From Roseobacter sp. HKCCD6576-2 (GTDB taxonomy: Bacteria > Pseudomonadota > Alphaproteobacteria > Rhodobacterales > Rhodobacteraceae), in the NCBI RefSeq assembly GCF_013179285.1, contig NZ_WVNW01000005.1:62001-126000 (forward strand): a DNA stretch of 64,000 nucleotides, read 5' to 3'. The notes below the pieces were generated by a model. It saw nothing but the letters and a program-made list of their open reading frames with translations, did no database searches and was not told where the DNA came from. A program made the position numbers and the translations under genes. This document shows positions 45,177 through 54,808 of the stretch, piece after piece. Position 1 is the first letter of the stretch. Each line of letters starts with the position of its first letter.

Positions 45177-45644
45177 TTAGCCAGTATAGCCCGCATAGAG
45201 ATCATCATAACTTGGGTTCCCGGCGGGAATGTCGATGTCACGCCCATTCATCTCTGCTTCAAGCGCCCCGATTGAGTCAACGCGGTCGCCAGGGTCGAGC
45301 ATCGTCGGGTGAGCGCCGGCATGGTATGCATTATAGACCTCGACTAACTGATCGTCTGAATACCCGCCAGTCCAGTTTGCATATCCTTGAGCCGTCACGC
45401 CAGAGGTATTTAACAATGGGTTGTTACCCCAGCCGCCAACGTCAAAACTGCCAAAGAGCGGTTCACTAGGATCAATCTCCGCCAATGCAAGCTGAGTTTC
45501 GCCTGTGAGGTCTTCAACGCCGCCAGAGACGACCGCCAAAGTCGCCATAGCAAGGCCAACAGCGCCGGCGGTCAACACGACCCAGTCGACGGTTACAGCG
45601 CCACTTTCGCTCCGCAAGAAATCCGCATTGAACCTGTTACTCAT
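45177..45644 (-). CDS. Flp/type IVb pilin-like protein, orphan
   Basis: A 155-residue protein. Near the N-terminus, FLRSESGAVTVDWVVLTAGAVGLAMATLAVV resembles the class III signal and hydrophobic helix of Flp-type pilins (a positively charged leader, then a glutamate in the mature helix). Mature Flp pilins are usually only 50-70 residues, so the extra 110-residue domain is unusual and makes this a pseudopilin-like or surface protein. No prepilin peptidase or tad genes lie nearby. The ATG at 45644 has gagggg upstream. The gene has its own strong terminator. Confidence 0.65.
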   Translation of the reverse strand: MSNRFNADFLRSESGAVTVDWVVLTAGAVGLAMATLAVVSGGVEDLTGETQLALAEIDPSEPLFGSFDVGGWGNNPLLNTSGVTAQGYANWTGGYSDDQLVEVYNAYHAGAHPTMLDPGDRVDSIGALEAEMNGRDIDIPAGNPSYDDLYAGYTG

Positions 45645-45759
45645 AGTCGTCACCCCTCGTATGGTGTCGGTTTATATGACGTTCGAAAGAAAATATGGTC
45701 GTACCGAGGCAACACCGGGCCCGATGTCAGGTCATGTTGTAGCAATGTCGTGACTCGGA

Positions 45760-46233
45760 TCAGAGCAGATGCGACCGCATCGCCTGATAAACAACGGCTG
45801 TCGCCGCATTGGCCAGGTTCAGCGACCGGATATGTGGGCTTCGCATCGGCAGATGGAAAACACGGTCCGCCATCCCGTCAAGTATCTCCCCTTGCAACCC
45901 CTTGGTCTCGCGACCGAAGACAAGATAGGCATCGGAGGGATAATCCGGCGCATAGACCGATTGCGCGCCATCATCTTCGAAGAAAAACAGCTGCTCACGA
46001 TCCGGCATACGCGCGCTTAGAAAATCTGACCAACTGTCGTATTCGCTCAACCGCACGTGCTGCCAATAGTCCAAACCCGCCCGGCGCACTGACTTTGCGG
46101 AAATGTCGAAGCCATAGGGCTTAATCAGGATCAACTCCAAATCCAAAGCCACGCACGTCCGCCCAATCGTCCCGGTATTGCCTGGAATCTCGGGCGTCAC
46201 CAGCACCACCTTCATCCGCGGCGGCTCAGACAT
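45760..46233 (-). CDS. trmL: tRNA (cytidine(34)-2'-O)-methyltransferase
   Basis: A 157-residue SPOUT methyltransferase. VVLVTPEIPGNTGTIGRTC, LILIKPYGFDIS, YLVFGRETKGLQ and LPMRSPHIRSLNLANAATAVVYQA match TrmL in order, including the knot region. TrmL methylates the wobble base ribose of some leucine tRNAs. The ATG at 46233 overlaps the stop of the preceding gene by eight bases. Confidence 0.92.
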   Translation of the reverse strand: MSEPPRMKVVLVTPEIPGNTGTIGRTCVALDLELILIKPYGFDISAKSVRRAGLDYWQHVRLSEYDSWSDFLSARMPDREQLFFFEDDGAQSVYAPDYPSDAYLVFGRETKGLQGEILDGMADRVFHLPMRSPHIRSLNLANAATAVVYQAMRSHLL

Positions 46234-47068
46234 TGGGTTTGCCCTCAAGCCCCAATATCCGGCGTGTTGTTGTCCAAATCGCGGGCAAGCGTGGTGGTGC
46301 GTCGAGCTCGGCCAGAACCTCGTCTTTCATCGCCCCGCTCAGATGGGTCTCGGCAAAGCCGCGCGCCCACGCCAACAGCGCCGCCTCATCTTGGGGGCGC
46401 AGCCGCACGGCACTGCCGATCAGGCCAACAATCGTGCCAGCGGGTGAGTACCATTCATCTTGGATCGCCCGAATGCGCTCAGGCAAGACCGGGCCGATCC
46501 CTCGGATCAGGGCAGATTCCGAGAAGCGGAGCAGCAGCTTGCCCATCTCCGCCCGGCTATAGCCAATGAGCGGCGGAAAGGTATCAAAGAAGATCGGCCC
46601 GTCGGCCCCCATGGCGAAATTACGGATCGAGGGGTGATAGCCGATCCGCGCCGGTCGGTCGGCCACAGCCTGCCAGAATGCCGCGATGCTAATAGCGGCC
46701 TGATTGAGGAGGGCAATCGCGCGGTCAAGATCGGCCGCGAGTAACATGTCGCGCAGCATCGTTTCCGGCGGCAGCGCCTGTTGCACGATCACAGGTCGGC
46801 GAAATCCGATCTCTTCGAGCACCAGAAACTGCGTCTCGGGCAGATTCACCCCCGCATCGCGGAGACATGCGGCATAAGCCTCATGGCGTTCGGCCAAAAG
46901 CGACAGAACCTCTGGGTCTCGCCCGCCGCGATAGGTCTTGATCACCCTGTCGGAGAGTGGGCCTTGGGCCGGACGAAACGGTGCACAGAAATAGCCCAAT
47001 CGGCTGACGGGTTCAGCACGCTCAGCCAGTGCATCGCGCACCGCCACATTGAGTTGATCTCTGTCCAT
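46226..47068 (-). CDS. Uncharacterised protein with a kinase/phosphotransferase-like fold
   Basis: A 280-residue protein with no firmly recognised family (possibly the DUF6206 group). The middle segment GYHPSIRNFAMGADGPIFFDTFPPLIG has the shape of an aminoglycoside phosphotransferase-type active site, with an H-x-x-x-x-N turn followed by a D-x-F-like motif. An upstream VIKTYRGG could supply the ATP-contacting lysine. It is coupled to trmL by an eight-base overlap. The substrate cannot be predicted. Confidence 0.6.
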   Translation of the reverse strand: MDRDQLNVAVRDALAERAEPVSRLGYFCAPFRPAQGPLSDRVIKTYRGGRDPEVLSLLAERHEAYAACLRDAGVNLPETQFLVLEEIGFRRPVIVQQALPPETMLRDMLLAADLDRAIALLNQAAISIAAFWQAVADRPARIGYHPSIRNFAMGADGPIFFDTFPPLIGYSRAEMGKLLLRFSESALIRGIGPVLPERIRAIQDEWYSPAGTIVGLIGSAVRLRPQDEAALLAWARGFAETHLSGAMKDEVLAELDAPPRLPAIWTTTRRILGLEGKPNV

Positions 47069-47165
47069 GTCAGGCCCCTTTGCTGCCAACCCGTGGTTAG
47101 GGTGCATAGCCAAGGCGCGCAAGGGTGGGCTGGAGCCAAGCACACCTGCGTGGTAACTCTAGATC

Positions 47166-47642
47166 ATGACACGTCAAACCTCCGTCATACGGGACACCGA
47201 TGATGAAGCCCGCGCGCTGGCGCGAAAGCTGATCGATGATGCGCGGTTTGGGGCTTTGGGTGTGTTAGACCCCAAAAATGGCGCGCCGATGGTGAGCCGG
47301 ATCGCTGTGGTGCCCGACAAGGACGGCACGCCGCTCACCCTGATATCGGACCTTTCAAGCCATAGTGCCGCCTTGGCCGCGAACCCAGCCTGCTCCCTCT
47401 TATTGGGTGAACCCGGTGCGAAAGGCGATCCTTTGACTTACCCACGGCTGACCTTGCAGTGTCGGGCAGAGCGTGCCGACAAAGATGGCCTGCGCGCGCA
47501 TTACCTTGCGCATTACCCAAAAGCACAAGTCTATTACAATTTTACAGATTTCCGACTGGTTCGACTTCAAATCACGTGTAGCTTTCTCAATGGCGGCTTC
47601 GGCAAAGCGTTCCACCTCACCACTGCTGATCTCGCCCGCTAG
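47166..47642 (+). CDS. HugZ/pyridoxamine 5'-phosphate oxidase-like protein
   Basis: A 158-residue split-barrel flavin-binding-like protein. DEARALARKLIDDARFGALGVLD and PMVSRIAVVPDKDGTPLTLISDLSSHSAALAANPACSLLLG match the HugZ group used in haem handling. It lacks the separate C-terminal haem-utilisation domain of full HugZ. It is divergent from the kinase-like gene with 97 bases between them. The likely role is haem or flavin-linked oxidation. Confidence 0.8.
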   Translation: MTRQTSVIRDTDDEARALARKLIDDARFGALGVLDPKNGAPMVSRIAVVPDKDGTPLTLISDLSSHSAALAANPACSLLLGEPGAKGDPLTYPRLTLQCRAERADKDGLRAHYLAHYPKAQVYYNFTDFRLVRLQITCSFLNGGFGKAFHLTTADLAR

Positions 47643-47674
47643 GCCTATCCCCCGGCCGAAGCCATGGTGAATAG

Positions 47675-48166
47675 ATGAACGAGATTGACCCCAACCTACC
47701 AGGCATTTGGATCGTTCCCGGCGAAGCCTTCACCTATGAGATCCTGCCAGATGGCAGCTATCACGTCGCTACGCCCCCTGCAGCGCTCACATTTTCCGAA
47801 GATGCCACCGTGATGACCTGGGACGGGTCCGACTATGTCCGACAAAGCGGGAGTGGCAAAGGTGTCGAAGGTCATTGGATGGCGCGCGATGCACGCGAAG
47901 ACTGGCTATTCTCAAACGATGGACGGTACCAGCTCAGGCTTGGTGACGATAGCCCAGCGCTGACGGGCATCTGGGCCCTGCGCAACGGCGGCACCCAACT
48001 CTGGACCCGAGAGCGGCTTGCCCAGTTGGTGACGGATGGGGCGCAGGTCACATTTCAGATGCAGGGGGAACCCTCCATCACCTATGGGTACACCGTATCC
48101 GATGGCGTTTGGGTTCTGATGGACCCGGTTAGCTGGGAAAGACGCGCCACCTATCGCCGACCATGA
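47675..48166 (+). CDS. Hypothetical protein with a repeated beta pattern
   Basis: A 163-residue protein without a signal peptide. Two similar halves appear: LPGIWIVPGEAFTYEILPDG near the N-terminus and LTGIWALRNGGTQLWTRERL in the middle, each a tryptophan-containing beta-strand opening. The remaining sequence is beta-rich with many aromatic residues. No family was recognised. It starts 32 bases after the HugZ-like gene in the same direction and has a weak ribosome-binding site. Confidence 0.6.
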   Translation: MNEIDPNLPGIWIVPGEAFTYEILPDGSYHVATPPAALTFSEDATVMTWDGSDYVRQSGSGKGVEGHWMARDAREDWLFSNDGRYQLRLGDDSPALTGIWALRNGGTQLWTRERLAQLVTDGAQVTFQMQGEPSITYGYTVSDGVWVLMDPVSWERRATYRRP

Positions 48167-48170
48167 CCAG

Positions 48171-48650
48171 TTACCAGTGCTCGGTCCCCAGTGCGCCTTT
48201 GATCTCCCCGCGCAGATTTTCGGTGACCCAACCGCCGTAAAAACTACTGGGCTGCGGCATCACTTTATGCCGCCCCACATAACAGGCCTCCATCGGCTCG
48301 GCATAGAACGCCAGATACCCCGCCAATGGCGCAAAATCTTCGCTCGGTCGGGCATAGCTCCATGCCGCACGTTGGCGTCGCACGCCGCCTGCCGATACAC
48401 TCCAATACCGCGCGGCCCCCTTCCATTCGCAATAGCTGGTGCCCTGCGCGGCCGTCAGAACGCCAGCGGCGACATCTTGTGGCGGGAAATAGTAAGTCGG
48501 CGCGTGATGGGTTTCGAGCACCCGAAAACCGGCACGGGTTTCGGCAATGGTCATCCCGCCAAGCACCACCCTTAAAACCTGCGTCACCGCCTCTAAAGCG
48601 GGTGGTCGTGGATAGTCTTGGACATTTTCTTGTAGAAGATCGGAAATCAC
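48171..48650 (-). CDS. DUF427 domain protein
   Basis: A 159-residue protein. PTYYFPPQDVAAGVL, TSYCEWKGAARYWSV and YLAFYAEPMEACYVG are the DUF427 signature. It begins with GTG behind ggaggt with short spacing. The family is widespread but without known function; its compact beta fold could bind a small ligand. It converges on the previous hypothetical gene with four bases between them. Confidence 0.85.
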   Translation of the reverse strand: MISDLLQENVQDYPRPPALEAVTQVLRVVLGGMTIAETRAGFRVLETHHAPTYYFPPQDVAAGVLTAAQGTSYCEWKGAARYWSVSAGGVRRQRAAWSYARPSEDFAPLAGYLAFYAEPMEACYVGRHKVMPQPSSFYGGWVTENLRGEIKGALGTEHW

Positions 48651-48885
48651 ACACCTCCGATCCGGGGCTCTGCTCTCTTAAGACGCGGAAGATAGCCGGA
48701 CCGTCCCGTCACACAACCCCCAGCGATCAGAATCGATCAACCCCCGGCTCAGTTGATGGCCGCGGATGAGTTGGTCATCTTGCGCCATGTCACTGGCTGA
48801 GCCGAGCCTCAACTATCAACATCTAACTGACGAACCCTACCCCACCCCGCAGCAGCTCAGATCATATTGTCATACCGAGATGATT

Positions 48886-49299
48886 TCAGGCACCAACTTG
48901 GGACGCGCGCAGAAGGCGGACACCGTTGATCTGCCATCCGGCCTCGGTTTCGATCATTTGATACCCCAACACATGCGCTACCCCTTGGCCATCAATGATC
49001 TGCACCCGCTGCACGATGAGCCCGCCAAGCGTCTGCAAATCCAGATAGTCGATCTGCCCAGGTCGCCAGACCATCGGATAGCCCTCTTCGACCATCCGCC
49101 CAAATCGCTCGGGCGTCTGAAACAGGCGCTGGATGTTTGGGCTGGCATAGGTCCACGCGTCGTCCACGTCATCGGCCAGGAAGGCCTCAAACTGGTTCTG
49201 GATCGTGCGTTCAATCGCCGGGTTGGGTGCCAGAACCTCTTGTGCGGCCGCCACCGCGCCCGCACAGATCATCATCATCGCCAAATATATGCGCCGCAT
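48886..49299 (-). CDS. Exported DUF4864 protein
   Basis: A 137-residue protein with a signal peptide at 1-19 (IYLAMMMICAGAVAAA). NPAIERTIQNQFEAFLADDVDDAWTYASPNIQ and RFGRMVEEGYPMVWRPGQIDY match DUF4864, whose fold resembles the SnoaL/NTF2-like barrels. It is probably periplasmic. It follows lysS in the same direction with 70 bases between them. Confidence 0.83.
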   Translation of the reverse strand: MRRIYLAMMMICAGAVAAAQEVLAPNPAIERTIQNQFEAFLADDVDDAWTYASPNIQRLFQTPERFGRMVEEGYPMVWRPGQIDYLDLQTLGGLIVQRVQIIDGQGVAHVLGYQMIETEAGWQINGVRLLRASQVGA

Positions 49300-49369
49300 G
49301 GCCCATGTCCTCCGCCGTCATGTCCGACAAAACGGTAGAGCCCAGACAGCGCCCGTCAACGCGAGAGGT

Positions 49370-50950
49370 TCAAGCGGCCAGCTTGCCTGCCAGCCCATCT
49401 TCGATCAGTTGCACGGTCTCAGCTACGCCATAAAGCGCCACAAACCCGCCAAAACGCGGGCCCTGCGACGCCCCCAAAAGCACTTCGTAAAGCGCCTTGA
49501 ACCAGTCGCGGAGCGGCTCGAACGCATGCTCTTTGCCGACTGCAAAGACGATGGTTTGCAACGCCTCATCTTCCACTGGCCCGTCATAAGCGCGCAGCCG
49601 ATCCGCAAGATTACGCATCGCGGCGGCCTCTTTCTCATCCGCCTCACGGAACACTTTGTGAGGCTTCACGAAGTCGTTGTAGTAGCGCACGGCAAATCCG
49701 GCGGACTGATCCAGATCCGGGTGGCTCTCGGGCGTCGCATCGGGCGCATAACGGCGGATGAAACCCCAGAGCGCCTCTTTATCCTCGGCACTGGCCACCG
49801 AAGCGAGGTTCAACAGCATCGCGAAGCTCACGACCATATTCGACGCTGGCACATTATGCCCATGGATATGGAACACCGGGTTGTTCATCCGCTGCGCCGC
49901 ATCCTGCGTCCCGTATGCGCGGAGTTGCTGATGATACTCATCGACCGCTTTCGGGATCACATCGAAATAGAGCCGCTTGGCGCTTTTCGGCTTCTGATAC
50001 ATGAAGTATTGCAGGCTTTCCGGCGCGGCATAGGTCAGCCACTCCTCCATCGACAGACCGTTGCCTTTCGACTTCGAAATCTTCTGCCCCTGCTCATCAT
50101 TGAACAACTCATAGGTCAGCGTCTCTGGCGCAGGACGTCCAAGCGCGCGGCAGATTTTCGTGGCTTGGGTGACGGAGTCGATCAAGTCTTTGCCCGACAT
50201 CTCATAATCGACGCCCAAAGCGGCCCACCGCATCGCCCAATCAGGCTTCCACTGCATTTTCACATGCCCGCCGGTCACCGGCACTTCGACCCGTTCACCA
50301 TCCGGCTCTTCATAGACAATCGTGCCTTTGGCCACATTGCGTTCCAACGTCGGCACTTGAAGCACATGGCCCGTTTTCGGGCTCACCGGCAGGAAGGGCG
50401 AGTAGGTCGCGCGCCGTTCCTCGCCCAGGGTCGGCAGCATGATGTCGAGAATTCTGTCGAACCGCTCCAATGCCGTCAGCAGCATCTCGTCGAAATGCCC
50501 ATCACGGTAATAGTCGGTCGAGGAGATGAATTCGTACTCGAAGCCATAACTGTCCAAAAACGCGTTCAGACGCGCGTTGTTATGGGCGCCGAAGCTGTCA
50601 TGGGTGCCAAATGGGTCGCGCACTTTGGTCAGCGGCAGATGCAAATCCTCGGCCATCTGCTCCTGGTTCGGCACATTGGTGGGAATTTTGCGCAAACCAT
50701 CCATATCGTCGGAGAAGCAGATCAACCGGGTTGGGATGTCGCTGATCACCTCGAAGGCGCGGCGCACCATCGTCGTGCGCGCCACCTCGCCAAAGGTCCC
50801 GATATGCGGCAGGCCAGACGGGCCATAACCGGTTTCGAACAGCACATACCCCTTCTCGGGCGGCGCTTTTTCGTAACGTTTGACCAGACGGCGCGCCTCT
50901 TCAAAGGGCCAGGCCTTGGAAGTCATCGCGGTGTCGCGCAGATTGGTCAT
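49370..50950 (-). CDS. lysS: Class I lysyl-tRNA synthetase
   Basis: A 526-residue class I LysRS. The class I motifs are GPSGLPHIGTF (HIGH-like, about residues 43-53) and KISKSKGN (KMSKS). Upstream, RLICFSDDMDGLRKIP is a LysRS1 marker. This archaeal-type enzyme replaces the usual class II LysRS in many alphaproteobacteria. It charges tRNA-Lys with lysine. The start at 50950 has gagagacg upstream; an in-frame ATG 24 bases on is possible. Confidence 0.95.
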   Translation of the reverse strand: MTNLRDTAMTSKAWPFEEARRLVKRYEKAPPEKGYVLFETGYGPSGLPHIGTFGEVARTTMVRRAFEVISDIPTRLICFSDDMDGLRKIPTNVPNQEQMAEDLHLPLTKVRDPFGTHDSFGAHNNARLNAFLDSYGFEYEFISSTDYYRDGHFDEMLLTALERFDRILDIMLPTLGEERRATYSPFLPVSPKTGHVLQVPTLERNVAKGTIVYEEPDGERVEVPVTGGHVKMQWKPDWAMRWAALGVDYEMSGKDLIDSVTQATKICRALGRPAPETLTYELFNDEQGQKISKSKGNGLSMEEWLTYAAPESLQYFMYQKPKSAKRLYFDVIPKAVDEYHQQLRAYGTQDAAQRMNNPVFHIHGHNVPASNMVVSFAMLLNLASVASAEDKEALWGFIRRYAPDATPESHPDLDQSAGFAVRYYNDFVKPHKVFREADEKEAAAMRNLADRLRAYDGPVEDEALQTIVFAVGKEHAFEPLRDWFKALYEVLLGASQGPRFGGFVALYGVAETVQLIEDGLAGKLAA

Positions 50951-51071
50951 CGTCTCTCATCCATTCATTGGGGCGCGCCACCTTGCCGCGCGCGCCCCTG
51001 CACCTATTGCCCCGCGCCCCGAGGGTCAATAAATTCCAACCGAAGATACGTGCCCGAGCAGGAGACCACCG

Positions 51072-51491
51072 ATGACCGAAGAAACCGCCCTTTCCGCACA
51101 GGATGCGCTGGTGGCCGTGATGGTGGCCGTTTCGGTCTCTGATGAGAATATCCGCACCTCAGAGCTTCTGACGATGGAAGAGCTCGTCAATCACTTGCCC
51201 GTCTTCGCCGACTATGATGCGGACCGCATGAAACGCGTCTCGCAAACCGTATTTGACCTGTTCGAAGAGGAAGATGGGCTGGATGCGCTCTTCGGTCTGA
51301 TCAAGGATGCCCTGCCGGAAAAGCTGTTCGAAACGGCCTATGCGCTTGGCTGTGATGTGGCCGCTGCGGATGGAAAACTGCGCCAAACCGAACTGCAATT
51401 CTTGATGGAAATCCGCTATCAACTCGATATCGACCGGCTGCACGCCGCCGCGATCGAACGCGGCGCCCGAGCGCGGCATATGACGCTTTGA
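51072..51491 (+). CDS. TerB family tellurite-resistance-like protein
   Basis: A 139-residue all-helical TerB-like protein. SAQDALVAVMVAVSVSDENIRTSE, the acidic VFDLFEEEDGLDALFGLI and CDVAAADGKLRQTELQFLMEI match the family, which has an acidic, metal-binding-like loop. It has a caggag ribosome-binding site. Alone, without other ter genes, its role is unlikely to be tellurite resistance as such. Confidence 0.83.
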   Translation: MTEETALSAQDALVAVMVAVSVSDENIRTSELLTMEELVNHLPVFADYDADRMKRVSQTVFDLFEEEDGLDALFGLIKDALPEKLFETAYALGCDVAAADGKLRQTELQFLMEIRYQLDIDRLHAAAIERGARARHMTL

Positions 51492-51543
51492 ATTGCGGCT
51501 AAGCCCATATGGCGCGTGACGCCAGCGAGGGAAGGATCACCCC

Positions 51544-52341
51544 ATGAACCACGCCGACGTCATCGCAACGACAACCGAGACACTGCGGACCCACCCGAGT
51601 GTTCGGGCTCTATTTCTCAGCGGCAGTTACGCCACAGGGTTCGATGACGCGTATAGCGACATTGATTTTGTCTTGGTGACGCCGGAAGGCGCCACGGATG
51701 AGATCGCAAGCCTGTGGCGAGAGGCCATCAGCAAGACCGGCGAGATCGTCTTGTGGTGGGACCGAAATGTCAGACCGGTGCTGATCAATGCAATCACGGA
51801 GGATTGGCTCCGCACAGATGTCGTGATCTTGAAACCCGATCAGATGGGGGCGCATAAGCAAGACGCACTGAAACCCCTCTTTGATCACGACGAGATATAC
51901 GACACCTTACCCGCGAAAACGGTCGCGCCAGCACCCAACCCAGCATATCTCAGGTACCAGTTTGAAGAGTTTATTCGGATCCTAGGTCTCCTGCATCTCG
52001 CTGCCGGGCGCGAAGAATACATCAACGGCGTACTTGGGGTTTTCCACCTGCGTAATAAGTTGGTCGACCTTCTGATTGCGGAAACCGGCGCGCCTCATAG
52101 GGGGGGTGTCTTGCACCTGAACCGGTTGATCACCGACGCGCAAAAGGAGGTTTTGACAGCATTACCGCCGCCGGTCGCGACCCGGGAGCAGATGATCGCG
52201 GGCCATTTGGCTTATGCGAAGGCATATCTTCCCCGCGCGCGCATGCTTGCAAAGCAATGGGGCGTCGACTGGCCCGAACGTTTTGAGGCCGCAACATGGG
52301 CTCAACTCAAGAAAACGCTATCGATTGAGAAACCTTACTGA
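51544..52341 (+). CDS. Nucleotidyltransferase (aminoglycoside adenylyltransferase-like)
   Basis: A 265-residue nucleotidyltransferase. The N-terminal LFLSGSYATGFDDAYSDIDFVLV carries the G-S-x-x-x-G and D-x-D pattern of the NTP transferase fold. The length and the C-terminal helical part resemble streptomycin/spectinomycin adenylyltransferase-type proteins, but no specific drug-site residues could be verified. It has aaggatc upstream and starts 52 bases after terB. A chromosomal, intrinsic role is as likely as resistance. Confidence 0.72.
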   Translation: MNHADVIATTTETLRTHPSVRALFLSGSYATGFDDAYSDIDFVLVTPEGATDEIASLWREAISKTGEIVLWWDRNVRPVLINAITEDWLRTDVVILKPDQMGAHKQDALKPLFDHDEIYDTLPAKTVAPAPNPAYLRYQFEEFIRILGLLHLAAGREEYINGVLGVFHLRNKLVDLLIAETGAPHRGGVLHLNRLITDAQKEVLTALPPPVATREQMIAGHLAYAKAYLPRARMLAKQWGVDWPERFEAATWAQLKKTLSIEKPY

Positions 52342-52378
52342 CGCCGTTGCGGCCTGCCAGCAGGTCCAGCGCTTCTTT

Positions 52379-53857
52379 CTACCCGTAGACTCCAGCCCAT
52401 CTCTCAATCAGCCGCTGCTGGAGCCGCTTTGACCGTCTTGTATAGCTGCGGCCACCCTCTGGGCGCTCCATTTGCGCCGGGTTGAGCGCCTGTCTCCGGT
52501 CGAGGTCAGCGCAAAAGATTGAGAAGGCCAGATCCCGTCCGCCGGGCGCTCTGGCATAGCCTGCCAGCGAGCTGACGAAATTCAGCGTCCCGGTCTTGGC
52601 CACAACCTCCACTGGATGATCGGCGATCAGATTGCCCTCGGCGTCGCGCATCGGGATGTCTTTCATCAGCCGTCGGACCATCCCATTGGCCCCCGCCTCC
52701 ACCAGGGCATGGGTCATATCCTGCGGTCGGACGCGGCTCGCGTCGCCCAGACCCGAATGGTCAATGAAGGCCGTGTGACGCGACCCAAGCCGCTGGTTCA
52801 TCCATGTGTTCATCTCGGCCGCTGATCCGTCAAGGGAGCCGGGCGCGGCACCCCCGGCGATACTTGCGCTCAAGCCCACCGCCTCGGCGGTGATATTGGT
52901 GGACCAGCGCATCATCCCACGCAGGATATCCTCCAAGGGCTCACTCACATGTTCCGCAAGGACCGAGCCGTTTTGTGGCGAAACACCTTCTCCCGGACCG
53001 GCCAATACAATCCCGTTTGACCGGGCCAAGACCTGAAACACCTCGCCAGCGTAAAGATGGGGACGGCGAACCGGCAACCAACGGCTGCCGCCATTGCCAA
53101 GCGCGCGCCGGGCGACAGTCCAATTCTCGCGGGTCTCGGTTTCTTCATAGGTGTAGACAGGCACATCGCGGTCGGCGACGCGCATCCGCATCCGCGCCAC
53201 GGGCGGGCGCAACGTCTCCGAGCGCGCATCCATCTGAACACTATACTCGCCACCATCCCGCGCCCATTCAAAATGCACCCTGTTGAAATTGAGATTCAGA
53301 CCGGAGATCGCCGGATTATATCCCACATGCGCGGGCTGCTCCGGATCAATCGCGCGGATATAGGGCAATGCGTTGGATGCAAGCATCAACCGCCCGGTCA
53401 CCTCGCGAAGTCCACTTTCACGTAAGGAGCGCGCCATCGCACTCAACTGGTCGGTGCCAAGCAACGGGTCACCGCCACCGACAAGCCATAGGTCGCCATC
53501 AAGACGGCCGTTTTGCACCGGCCCATCCGCGACCAATCGCGTGCGGAACCGATATCCCGGCCCAAGCCGGTCCAACCCATAGGCACAGGTGATCGCCTTG
53601 GCGACGCTGGCCGGGGGCATGCCAAACAGTGGATGGACCACCTCCAACATCTCACCGGTCCGCGCATCAGCCACGGCGAAGCCCACGCGCCCACCCAACC
53701 GTGCCTCGGCGATCAGCTCTACTGCGGATGGGATCGCGCGCCGCGCCAACCCGGTGGGCCGAACCATCGGCCTAAGCGATGTGTCAGGTGGCATTGCCCA
53801 TGCGGGTTGGGCTAATCCGGCCAAAGCGCCGCCTACAAATATGCGCCGTGAAATCAT
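52379..53857 (-). CDS. dacB: D-alanyl-D-alanine carboxypeptidase/endopeptidase (PBP4/DacB)
   Basis: A 492-residue PBP4-type enzyme. The N-terminus SRRIFVGGALAGLAQPAWA is a twin-arginine-like signal, probably for Tat export. Active-site motifs are SVAK (S84, the nucleophile), STN in RWSTNITAEAVG near 300, and KTG in VVAKTGTLNFVSSLAGY. It trims and cleaves peptidoglycan cross-links. The start at 53857 restores the signal; the frame is open upstream. It is divergent from the DMT transporter. Confidence 0.92.
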   Translation of the reverse strand: MISRRIFVGGALAGLAQPAWAMPPDTSLRPMVRPTGLARRAIPSAVELIAEARLGGRVGFAVADARTGEMLEVVHPLFGMPPASVAKAITCAYGLDRLGPGYRFRTRLVADGPVQNGRLDGDLWLVGGGDPLLGTDQLSAMARSLRESGLREVTGRLMLASNALPYIRAIDPEQPAHVGYNPAISGLNLNFNRVHFEWARDGGEYSVQMDARSETLRPPVARMRMRVADRDVPVYTYEETETRENWTVARRALGNGGSRWLPVRRPHLYAGEVFQVLARSNGIVLAGPGEGVSPQNGSVLAEHVSEPLEDILRGMMRWSTNITAEAVGLSASIAGGAAPGSLDGSAAEMNTWMNQRLGSRHTAFIDHSGLGDASRVRPQDMTHALVEAGANGMVRRLMKDIPMRDAEGNLIADHPVEVVAKTGTLNFVSSLAGYARAPGGRDLAFSIFCADLDRRQALNPAQMERPEGGRSYTRRSKRLQQRLIERWAGVYG

Positions 53858-53953
53858 CTGATCAAATACCTCGGAACTCTGTCGCAACTAAACCGCAGGC
53901 CGGGACGCCGCTCAACCCTTTCAGCGGTCACAAAAACCCCATATGCGGGGATC

Positions 53954-54808
53954 ATGAAATCCGACACGCTCCGCGCGCTTCCCCTGATGTTGGTCGCGAT
54001 GGCCCTGATCCCGATGGGAGACAGCGCCGGAAAACTGCTAACCACGACCTACGGGGCCGAACCGGTTTTCGTTGCCTGGAGCCGGTTTGCGCTCGGCGCG
54101 GTTATCCTCGCGCCCTTCGTTCTGCATCTCACCCCGCCGCGCCTGTTTCTGGATTGGCGGATTTGGCTGCGTGCTTTGCTGGTCGTGGCCGGGATCACCT
54201 CAATCCTGACCGCGCTTAAGACTGAACCGATCGCCAATGTCTTCGGCGCATTCTTCGTCGGCCCGATCATCAGCTATTTTCTGTCCGCGTGGCTTCTGGC
54301 CGAGCCGATCTCGCGCGGTCGAACCACTTTGCTTTTGGTCGGGTTCATCGGTGTGCTTTTGGTCGTGAAACCCGGCTTCGGCATGACCCCAGGGCTTGGC
54401 TTCGCGGTCTTGGCGGGGCTTTGTTATGGGGCCTTCCTCACAGCATCGCGCTGGCTGGCGACCGCGGCGCGCGCCCGGGCGCTTCTTTTCTCTCAGTTGA
54501 TGATCGGCGCACTGGTTCTGGCCCCATTCGGCCTGACGGCCCTACCTGCGTTCAGCGCGCCTGTCGCGGCCTATACAACGGTTTCGGCGCTTGGCTCCAT
54601 GCTTGGCAACCTGCTGCTGGTCATCGCACTTCGGTTGGCACCGGCCTCCGCGATGGCGCCCTTTGTCTACACCCAACTCGTGGCAGCGACGTTCCTCGGT
54701 TGGCTCATCTTCAATGATTTCCCAGACATGCTCGCCCTCACTGGGCTGGCTCTGCTGTTGATCTCCGGCCTGGCCTCTTTGGCATTGCCTGCAGGCAAAG
54801 CGCGTTAA
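53954..54808 (+). CDS. DMT superfamily (EamA) transporter
   Basis: A 284-residue membrane protein with about ten hydrophobic segments in two EamA repeats ([22 protein letters not shown], and [20 protein letters not shown] with the second domain). Small drug/metabolite transporters of this kind move amino acids, nucleosides or osmolytes. Its end overlaps the convergent nadD stop by four bases. Substrate unknown. Confidence 0.85.
   Translation: MKSDTLRALPLMLVAMALIPMGDSAGKLLTTTYGAEPVFVAWSRFALGAVILAPFVLHLTPPRLFLDWRIWLRALLVVAGITSILTALKTEPIANVFGAFFVGPIISYFLSAWLLAEPISRGRTTLLLVGFIGVLLVVKPGFGMTPGLGFAVLAGLCYGAFLTASRWLATAARARALLFSQLMIGALVLAPFGLTALPAFSAPVAAYTTVSALGSMLGNLLLVIALRLAPASAMAPFVYTQLVAATFLGWLIFNDFPDMLALTGLALLLISGLASLALPAGKAR

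Noticed and set aside
49205-51142. A 645-codon open frame opposite lysS
   Set aside because: It lies entirely antisense to a well-conserved class I lysyl-tRNA synthetase and the start of terB. Long antisense frames are common in GC-rich DNA, and the translated sequence has no recognisable domain.
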